A stretch of 11,928 nt of DNA from CAIKBL01 sp043734785 (GTDB taxonomy: Bacteria; Pseudomonadota; Gammaproteobacteria; Ga0077536), in the NCBI GenBank assembly GCA_043734785.1, contig JAYTEX010000304.1, positions 1 through 11,928 on the forward strand, in the 5' to 3' direction. The position numbers were made by a program, and so were the translations under genes. The notes below the pieces were generated by a model, which saw only the letters and a list, made by a program, of their open reading frames with translations, was not told where the DNA came from and made no database searches. Position 1 is the first letter of the stretch; each line of letters begins with the position of its first letter. Below are positions 6,983-11,928 of this stretch, piece by piece.

Positions 6983-7483
6983 CTAGCGCTTGAACATCCC
7001 GATCAAGGTGGCCTTCTCCAGGGTATGGAAATTCAGGTAAAAGCCCACGATTGCGGCCGAGGTATCAGAGGTGACTGGCAGTTGTGCAAGACTGACGGCA
7101 TGCAGCGTAAAGCAGTAGCGGTGCACATTGTGCCCTTCCGGAGCGCAGGGCCCGCCATAGCCCGGTTTGCCGAAGTCCGTGCGTACTTCAAGCGCGCCGT
7201 CCGGCATCTTACCGCTCGTGGGATCACCCGCACCAAGCGGCAGTGAAGTGACGGTGAGTGGAATATTTGCCACCACCCAGTGCCAGAATCCACTCCCCGT
7301 CGGCGCATCTGGATCGAAGCAGGTCAACGCAAAACTCTTGGTGCCTTCCGGCACATTCGTCCAGCTCAGCTGCGGCGACAAATTGTTGCCCTGACAACCG
7401 AACCCGTAGGCTTCCGATAGCACGTGCGGCGTGCCCAGAAATTCGCCCTCTTTGAAATTTTCACTGGTGATGATCAAACCCAT
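6983..7483 (-). CDS. YbhB/YbcL (PEBP, Raf-kinase-inhibitor-like) family protein
   Basis: A 166-residue phosphatidylethanolamine-binding-protein fold, typical in length for the bacterial YbhB/YbcL branch. All hallmark pocket motifs are visible: CQGNNLSPQLSW (30-41), DPDAP (57-61), GFWHWVVANIP (65-75) and GYGGPCAPEGHNVHRYCF (108-125). There is no signal peptide, so it is probably cytosolic. Bacterial members bind small anionic ligands, but a defined cellular job is generally lacking, and the eukaryotic kinase-inhibitor name should not be taken literally. The start at 7483 is secured by a strong AGGAGG (complement of 7488-7493) four bases upstream. The gene is convergent with the symporter cluster and sits on the same strand as pntAB, but is separated from pntB by 216 bp holding a structured repeat, so it is probably its own transcription unit. 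Confidence 0.93.
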   Translation of the reverse strand: MGLIITSENFKEGEFLGTPHVLSEAYGFGCQGNNLSPQLSWTNVPEGTKSFALTCFDPDAPTGSGFWHWVVANIPLTVTSLPLGAGDPTSGKMPDGALEVRTDFGKPGYGGPCAPEGHNVHRYCFTLHAVSLAQLPVTSDTSAAIVGFYLNFHTLEKATLIGMFKR

Positions 7484-7512
7484 GTTTCCTCCTCGTCATT
7501 TTAGATGGCTTT

Positions 7513-7692
7513 GATTAGCCACGGAGAACACCGAGAGTTTTGGATTCCTGGGTCGACTTTCTCCCCGCAACGGCTTCCACAAACACCGGCACGGTGTTGC
7601 GTAAAAACACGCATCGAATTCTTCAGTCGAAGCGACTGCAGAAATCCCTTTCTATCAAGTCTGCGTGTTCTCGCTATTCTCCGTGGCTAATC
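7513..7692. repeat. 180-bp structured intergenic element with 16-bp perfect terminal inverted repeats (MITE-like)
   Basis: GATTAGCCACGGAGAA (7513-7528) and its exact complement TTCTCCGTGGCTAATC (7677-7692) bound a non-coding segment. Inside are a perfect 7-bp hairpin (AACACCG 7582-7588, CGGTGTT 7592-7598, loop GCA) and TGCGT/ACGCA (7598-7602, 7609-7613) around AAAAAC. Short palindromic sequences containing the motif GCCACGGAGAACAC are common as dispersed intergenic repeats in environmental proteobacteria. No transposase is encoded, and no clear target-site duplication was seen. It lies between pntB and the PEBP gene. Confidence 0.7.
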
Positions 7693-7699
7693 TTCTCGT

Positions 7700-9103
7700 T
7701 CAGTGCGTGCGCAATGAGGCAAGCACTTCGTCCAGCATTTTTTTCGCATCACCGAACAGCATGCGGTTGTTCTCTTTATAGAACAGCGGATTGTCGACCC
7801 CTGCGTAGCCCGAAGCCATGGAGCGCTTCATGACGATCGAGGTCTTCGCTTTCCAAACTTCCAACACGGGCATACCCGCAATCGGGCTGCTGGGATCTTC
7901 TTGCGCGGCGGGATTTACGATGTCGTTTGCGCCGATCACCATCGCAACGTCGGTGGCCGGAAATTCGTGATTAATTTCGTCCATCTCGGCCACGATGTCG
8001 TAGGGGACTTTCGCTTCTGCGAGCAATACGTTCATGTGGCCGGGCATGCGGCCTGCCACCGGATGAATCGCGAATTGCACATCGACACCGCGCTCCCGCA
8101 ACAGTTTAGTGATCTCGAACACCGTGTGCTGAGCTTGCGCGACAGCCATTCCGTACCCAGGGACGACGATGACCTTGGATGCGTTCCGCAGAACTTCCGC
8201 GGTGTCCTCCGCGCTGATCGGCTGTACCTCACCCTGTGGGCCCGCTGCGCGGGTGACCACCGTGCCACCGCCGGTGCCGAAACCGCCAGCAATCACGCTG
8301 AAGAAGTTGCGGTTCATCGCCCGGCACATGATGTAGGACAGAATCGCGCCCGAGGATCCGACCAACGCGCCGATGACGATTAGCAAGTCATTGCCCAGCA
8401 TAAAGCCGGTCGCCGAAGCGGCCCATCCGGAATAGCTGTTCAACATCGAAACCACGACCGGCATGTCAGCCCCGCCGATCGCCATCACCATGTGGATGCC
8501 GAAGGCAAGCGCGATACCGGTCATCAACAGCAAGTAGAACGTCCCGCCGACACCCGATTCCACGTTCAAAAAGAGCTTGCCAATGAAGATTACCGCGATC
8601 AGTCCGGTCAGATTCATCAGATGCCGTCCTGGCAACAACATCGGCTTGCCGCCGATCCGCCCGGATAATTTGCCGAACGCGATCACCGAGCCTGAGAACG
8701 TCACTGCGCCGATCAAGATGCCGAGAAAGATCTCGATTTCGTGAATCGTCGCCTCGACGCCCGCGAAGTGCACCGAGCTGTCGCGGAAAGTCGCGTAGCC
8801 GATCAACACGGCTGCAAGCCCAACCAGGCTGTGCATGAGCGCAACCAGTTCTGGCATCTCTGTCATCTGCACCTTGTAGGCGGCATAGAGCCCGACGCTA
8901 CCGCCGATCGTCATGGCGATCAGAATGGGCCAGAGCGAACCGACCCTCGGTCCTAGAATGGTCGCGACGATCGCTATCACCATCGCCGAGATCCCATAGA
9001 AATTACCGCGCCGCGCGGTTTCTGGGTTGCTCAATCCGCCGAGACTCAGAATGAACAGAATCGTCGCAACAATGTAGGAAACGGTGACCAGACCTTCGCT
9101 CAT
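7700..9103 (-). CDS. pntB: NAD(P) transhydrogenase, beta subunit (PntB)
   Basis: The 467-residue beta subunit of the proton-translocating transhydrogenase, which uses the proton-motive force to drive hydride transfer from NADH to NADP+. Residues 1 to about 265 are the membrane domain II with about nine helices. They include the residues known from E. coli for proton movement at the same numbers: His91 (in ELVALMHSLVGLAA), Asp213 and Asn222 (in GGADMPVVVSMLNSYSG). After a GGFGTGGG linker comes domain III, which binds NADP(H): VIVVPGYGMAVAQAQH (311-326), HPVAGRMPGHMNVLLAEA (347-364), GANDIVNP (391-398) and KRSMASGYAGVDNPLF (426-441). The length matches E. coli PntB (~462). The start is the ATG at 9103, three bases after the pntA stop, with GGAG upstream, so translation is probably coupled to pntA. 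Confidence 0.97.
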   Translation of the reverse strand: MSEGLVTVSYIVATILFILSLGGLSNPETARRGNFYGISAMVIAIVATILGPRVGSLWPILIAMTIGGSVGLYAAYKVQMTEMPELVALMHSLVGLAAVLIGYATFRDSSVHFAGVEATIHEIEIFLGILIGAVTFSGSVIAFGKLSGRIGGKPMLLPGRHLMNLTGLIAVIFIGKLFLNVESGVGGTFYLLLMTGIALAFGIHMVMAIGGADMPVVVSMLNSYSGWAASATGFMLGNDLLIVIGALVGSSGAILSYIMCRAMNRNFFSVIAGGFGTGGGTVVTRAAGPQGEVQPISAEDTAEVLRNASKVIVVPGYGMAVAQAQHTVFEITKLLRERGVDVQFAIHPVAGRMPGHMNVLLAEAKVPYDIVAEMDEINHEFPATDVAMVIGANDIVNPAAQEDPSSPIAGMPVLEVWKAKTSIVMKRSMASGYAGVDNPLFYKENNRMLFGDAKKMLDEVLASLRTH

Positions 9104-9106
9104 GAT

Positions 9107-10669
9107 CTACTCCGAACGACGAAACATGCGCAGCATGCGCTGGGTGACTGCAAAACCACCGGCCATGTTGACCGTGGTGAGAATAAGTGCGAGGCCCGCC
9201 AGTAGCTTCATCAGAACGCCCGGCGCGGAAATTTGGAGCAGCGCGCCAATCGCAATGATGCTGCTGATGGCGTTGGTCACGCTCATCAGCGGTGTATGCA
9301 AGGCGGGTGTGACGTTCCAGATCACCATGTAGCCAATAGCACATGCAAGCACGAAGACCATCAGATGCGACATGAAGGCCGCCGGCGCGACGCTACCTAG
9401 CCCATACAGCGCGAAACCAGCCATGAGCATAAACAGAGGCGTGCGCAGGCCGGGCGGCAGCCATGATTTCTTGACGGGCAGTGGCAGCCTCGCCTGAGGC
9501 GGCGCGGGTGGCGGCGCCACGGATAACGTGGGCGCGGGTGGCGGCCACGTTATCGTGCCCTCCTTCACGACCGTCGCGCCACGAATCATTTCGTCTTGCA
9601 TGTTCACTGTGATCAGGCCGTCCTTGTTAGGACACAGCTCCTCGACCACCCGTAGGAGATTGGTGGAGTAGAGCTGACTAGATTGGCGGGCCATGCGACT
9701 CGGAAAGTCGGTGTATCCCACGATCGACACGCCGTGCCGAATCACGACCTGGCCCGGCACGGTGAGTTCGCAATTGCCGCCCTGCTCGGACGCGAGATCG
9801 ACAATCACGCTGCCGTCCTGCATCGATTCGACCATGCCAGCGGTAATCAGCTTGGGTGCAGGCTTGCCCGGAATCAACGCCGTGGTGATGACGATATCGA
9901 CTTCCATACATTGCTTGGCAATCGCTTCGCGCTGGGCTTTCTGAAACCCCTCGCTCATGACCTTCGCATAGCCACCGGCACCGCCGCCTTCTTCCTGATA
10001 ATCCACGCCGACGAATTCTGCCCCGAGGCTCTTAACCTGATCCTTGACCTCAGGCCGGGTATCCATCGCACGCACGATCGCGCCTAGTCCGTTGGCGGCG
10101 CCAATCGCCGCCAAACCAGCGACACCCGCACCAATGATGAATACCTTGGCGGGCGGCACCTTGCCAGCTGCCGTGACCTGACCCGTGAAGAAGCGACCGA
10201 AATTCTGCGCGGCTTCAATAACCGCACGGTAGCCCGCGATATTCGCCATCGAACTCAAGGCATCGAGCTTTTGCGCCCGCGAAATACGCGGCACGCTGTC
10301 CATCGCGAGGACGGTCACGCGCCGCGCCGCTAGGCGCTCCAAGAGGTCCGGATTCTGCGCCGGCCATAGGAAAGAGATGAGCGTCGCGCCTTCTTGCATC
10401 AGATCGACCTCATGGCAGCCGAGCGCCGGATGCGGTTCTGGTGCACGGACCTTGAGAATCAGGTCCGCGCTCGACCACAGCGCGCGCGCATCCTCGAGGA
10501 TCTCGACCCCGCAACTTCGGTACGCATCATCGCTGAGATCGGCAGCGACGCCGGCGCCTTTCTGCAAGGCGACGGTAAATCCGAGTTTAATAAGCTTACT
10601 TGCGACTTCCGGGGTGGTGCCCACCCGCCGTTCATCGGTATGTATTTCCTGGGGGATTCCAATGCGCAA
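9107..10669 (-). CDS. pntA: NAD(P) transhydrogenase, alpha subunit (PntA), TTG start
   Basis: The 520-residue alpha subunit. Residues 1 to about 370 are the NAD(H)-binding domain I (alanine-dehydrogenase-like): RIGIPQEIHTDERRVGTTPE at the start, the nucleotide-contact loop RISRAQKLD (128-136; Arg128, Gln133 and Asp136 correspond to the RQD loop), and Rossmann VFIIGAGVAGLAA (176-188). Asp203 follows the second strand. A proline-rich linker (377-391) leads to four membrane helices (about 409-425, 433-451, 461-480, 484-505) that complete domain II with PntB. It is a fused PntA of the E. coli type (510 residues), not split into A1 and A2. The start is assigned to TTG at 10669: AAGGAG lies 7 bases upstream, and the product begins exactly where the family begins. 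The 72 codons upstream in frame show no homology. Confidence 0.95.
   Translation of the reverse strand: MRIGIPQEIHTDERRVGTTPEVASKLIKLGFTVALQKGAGVAADLSDDAYRSCGVEILEDARALWSSADLILKVRAPEPHPALGCHEVDLMQEGATLISFLWPAQNPDLLERLAARRVTVLAMDSVPRISRAQKLDALSSMANIAGYRAVIEAAQNFGRFFTGQVTAAGKVPPAKVFIIGAGVAGLAAIGAANGLGAIVRAMDTRPEVKDQVKSLGAEFVGVDYQEEGGGAGGYAKVMSEGFQKAQREAIAKQCMEVDIVITTALIPGKPAPKLITAGMVESMQDGSVIVDLASEQGGNCELTVPGQVVIRHGVSIVGYTDFPSRMARQSSQLYSTNLLRVVEELCPNKDGLITVNMQDEMIRGATVVKEGTITWPPPAPTLSVAPPPAPPQARLPLPVKKSWLPPGLRTPLFMLMAGFALYGLGSVAPAAFMSHLMVFVLACAIGYMVIWNVTPALHTPLMSVTNAISSIIAIGALLQISAPGVLMKLLAGLALILTTVNMAGGFAVTQRMLRMFRRSE
9501..9560. repeat. Imperfect 30-bp tandem duplication with inverted repeat inside the pntA linker
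   Basis: GGCGCGGGTGGCGGC occurs at 9501-9515 and again at 9531-9545, a period of 30 bases. GATAACGTGG (9522-9531) is the exact complement of CCACGTTATC (9545-9554). The region encodes the PPPAPTLSVAPPPAPP linker of PntA between the nucleotide-binding and membrane domains, where length changes are tolerated. Confidence 0.7.
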
Positions 10670-11308
10670 CTCTATTCTCCTTGGGTCTGTCGTCACCGTC
10701 CTGCATCGCGCGGCGCCTGTCTCCACCAAGAGGTGCTCGAGACACCAACGGCGCAGGCAGGCACCATCGCTGACGGGTACCGCAGCGACTGAAGCCTGCG
10801 GGCCTAGCCGCGCTGTAACGTCTGCCGCCCCGCATACTTTACCCGGCCGATGATCGACTGCGGCAAGCGGCCTACATTGTCGCAACTTGCGCGGCGGACT
10901 GCCAGCCTGGGCCGGCGCGGGCGCGCCTGAAACGGGGTTTCACCGCCTTCTACAATCCTGTACGCAGACGGCGTGATCATCGCCAGCACTAGACTGAACT
11001 TCAGCGTGATGCAAAGCACCTCCAGAAGGATACCACCGAACCCAAAGTTGTCCGTTTAGGCCAAAATAAAGGGTCGGCGCTCGCGCGCGACTCCGATTCG
11101 CGCCTATATCTCGCCAAGACTGCAATATTTCGGTGAGCGCTTCTACCCTCCCTGCGAACTGCAGAAGGAGAACCCCCACCTGCGATTCCTGCGTCAGGCG
11201 CGGTTGATCCAGCGCCAAGAGTCTGAGGAGGCAAATGATATAGACACGAGCGCTTACCCACCGCCAACGGAGTACGCAAAGATCAGTTGAGACAAGTTTC
11301 CGGATGCA

Positions 11309-11327
11309 CGGCGCTGCCGGTTTTTTT
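11309..11327 (+). terminator. Weak intrinsic-terminator-like hairpin with T7 tract
   Basis: CGGC (11309-11312) and GCCG (11316-11319) flank GCT and are followed by one G and then seven T (11321-11327). The stem is short, so efficiency is doubtful, but the arrangement and plus-strand polarity fit an intrinsic terminator. It falls 18 bases after the stop of the start-less frame at 11060-11290. Confidence 0.4.
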
Positions 11328-11383
11328 AGCAATTCTTCGCGTGAGCTTCCGCTTCCAGAAAACGGAACGTAATTTCGCGTCGG

Positions 11384-11413
11384 TTGCGCGATCGAACACC
11401 TGGGCTTCAGAAT
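11384..11413 (+). promoter_or_regulatory. Possible promoter of tRNA-Arg
   Basis: TTGCGC at 11384-11389 and CAGAAT at 11408-11413 are 18 bases apart. They are followed by a GC-rich run (GGCCCC) just before the mature tRNA at 11423, as is common for stable-RNA promoters under stringent control. The matches to consensus are only partial. Confidence 0.3.
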
Positions 11414-11422
11414 AGGCCCCAT

Positions 11423-11499
11423 GCGCCCATAGCTCAGTTGGATAGAGTACCTGGCTTCGAACCAGGTGGTCGGGAGTTCGAGTCTCTCTGGGCGCGCCA
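11423..11499 (+). tRNA. tRNA-Arg, anticodon TCG, with encoded CCA
   Basis: The 77-nt sequence folds into a full cloverleaf. The acceptor stem is GCGCCCA (11423-11429) with TGGGCGC (11489-11495), then discriminator G and encoded CCA (11497-11499). The D stem is GCTC/GAGT around AGTTGGATA. The anticodon stem CCTGG/CCAGG encloses loop CTTCGAA with anticodon TCG at 11457-11459. The T arm is GGGAG/CTCTC around TTCGAGT. It decodes CGA and, by wobble, other CGN arginine codons. The minus-strand frame across it (a product beginning MARPERLELPTTWFEARYS) is the familiar false protein read from the back of such tRNA genes. Confidence 0.95.
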
Positions 11500-11509
11500 A
11501 TTTTCTACA

Positions 11510-11534
11510 TTGGGGTATGTATCACCTACCCCAA
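11510..11534. terminator. Perfect 8-bp hairpin after tRNA-Arg
   Basis: TTGGGGTA (11510-11517) and TACCCCAA (11527-11534) form a perfect stem around a 9-base loop, starting 11 bases after the tRNA CCA. The T-run TTTT (11501-11504) precedes rather than follows it, so it may be a processing or 3'-end hairpin as readily as an intrinsic terminator. Confidence 0.45.
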
Positions 11535-11792
11535 ATCACCGTACATGCGACATTGCTGAATAACTACAATCACTTGGAAACGAACGGAATCGATACTGAG
11601 GCCTTATCCGAGCCCAGGATCAGGGCCAAACTCGAATTAAATTGACTTAACGTCAGTCGGAAATAATTTCACCGAATTTCACGTCGCGAAAATCGACGCA
11701 TCGGAATTCATTAATCGTCCCTGAAAAAAACATTCTGCGCGGTGGCAATAGGAAACTGCTCGCATACGTGGCGAGATGATCTTGCGAGATTT
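11535..11792. other. AT-richer gene-free stretch downstream of tRNA-Arg
   Basis: No reading frame of useful length starts here on either strand. The base composition is visibly richer in A and T than the coding regions (for example 11635-11735). No copy of the tRNA 3' end, integrase gene or obvious attachment core is present in the window. Confidence 0.4.
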
Positions 11793-11860
11793 GTAGGTTG
11801 AGCCGAGCGGAGATACGAAACCCGATCACGTAGGTTGGGGTGAGCTTGCGAAGCCCAACA
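11793..11860. repeat. Two adjacent GTAGGTTG-type palindromic repeat units
   Basis: Unit 1 (11793-11825) starts GTAGGTTGAGCCGAGCGG and ends ACGAAACCCGAT. Unit 2 (11830-11860) starts GTAGGTTGGGGTGAGC and ends GCGAAGCCCAACA. In unit 2, GTTGGG and CCCAAC can pair across a loop of about 14 bases. Sequences of the form GTAGGTTGGG-GAGC-GCGAAGCCCAAC are common dispersed intergenic repeats in many bacterial genomes. No gene is associated, and the function is unknown. Confidence 0.6.
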
Positions 11861-11928
11861 GTGAGTAGACCAGCTCGCGCGGATACCCGGATTCGCGACT
11901 ACGCGGTCACTCGGCGGATCATGGATGT

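Larger units (their letters stand above)
10670..11422. other. 750-bp region without a convincing protein gene (pntA leader to tRNA-Arg)
   Basis: Nearest pntA lies its leader with AAGGAG just upstream of the TTG. A short palindrome TGAAAC-GGG-GTTTCA sits at 10928-10942. From 11060 to 11290 a plus-strand frame of 76 codons is open and protein-like, with third positions about two-thirds G/C, but it has no ATG, GTG or TTG near its beginning. It is followed closely by a hairpin and T-tract. This could be the end of a decayed gene or chance. Minus-strand frames here are either pntA leader extensions or antisense to the tRNA. No promoter can be assigned to pntA with confidence. Confidence 0.45.

Noticed and set aside
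7901..8383. 160-codon plus-strand frame opposite pntB
   Set aside because: Histidine/arginine-rich antisense shadow of a conserved transhydrogenase domain.
9683..10087. 134-codon plus-strand frame opposite pntA
   Set aside because: Antisense to the conserved Rossmann domain, with shadow-like composition.
10670..10885. 72-codon in-frame N-terminal extension of pntA
   Set aside because: It has no family similarity, and a strong ribosome site sits at the internal TTG where the family N-terminus begins.
10940..11500. 186-codon minus-strand frame beginning MARPERLELPTTWFEARYS
   Set aside because: This is the well-known false protein made by reading the back of a tRNA gene; it covers tRNA-Arg and has no independent support.
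1..11928. CRISPR array or defence system
   Set aside because: There are no regularly spaced direct repeats with unique spacers, and no nuclease or defence-like domains among the genes.

Overview
The window looks like chromosomal DNA of a proteobacterium, probably beta- or gammaproteobacterial. The GC content is fairly high, gene packing is dense with good Shine-Dalgarno sites, the tRNA carries an encoded CCA end, there is an E. coli-like yjcH/actP-type module and pntAB pair, and there are small structured intergenic repeats. No marker pins the genus, and nothing points to a phage or plasmid.

Layout. (1) Positions 1-427, minus strand: the N-terminal half of an EamA/DMT-type permease that runs off the left edge. 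It is divergent from (2) a luciferase-like (LLM, F420-type) oxidoreductase at 607-1452. (3) After about 300 gene-poor bases, a plus-strand cluster runs from 1751 to 6862: a stand-alone methionine-synthase-core (MetE/UROD-fold) methyltransferase, then two successive copies of a DUF485 (YjcH-like) small membrane protein plus an ActP-like sodium:solute symporter. All junctions are 10 bp or less or overlapping, so one transcript is likely. (4) A hairpin-rich intergenic region separates this cluster from a convergent, minus-strand PEBP-family (YbhB/YbcL) protein at 6983-7483. (5) A 180-bp element with perfect 16-bp inverted ends (7513-7692) follows, and a diverged part-copy lies in the convergent spacer at about 6895-6970. 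(6) Minus-strand pntA-pntB (10669 down to 7700) encode the proton-translocating NAD(P) transhydrogenase. (7) About 750 bp without a convincing protein gene leads to tRNA-Arg(TCG) at 11423-11499. The last 430 bp hold hairpins, an AT-richer stretch and two related GTAGGTTG-type repeat units, and no gene.

How it fits together. The 1751-6862 cluster is the most unusual part. DUF485 plus ActP is the known organisation of acetate/short-chain carboxylate uptake, but here the pair is duplicated in tandem, the two symporters differ in the segments expected to line the substrate path, and the leading gene is a zinc-type thiol methyltransferase rather than acetyl-CoA synthetase. A reasonable but unproven reading is uptake of one or two small organic acids or methylated/thioether acids linked to methyl or alkyl transfer to a thiol. 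pntAB is housekeeping redox balancing (NADPH supply) and is probably independent.
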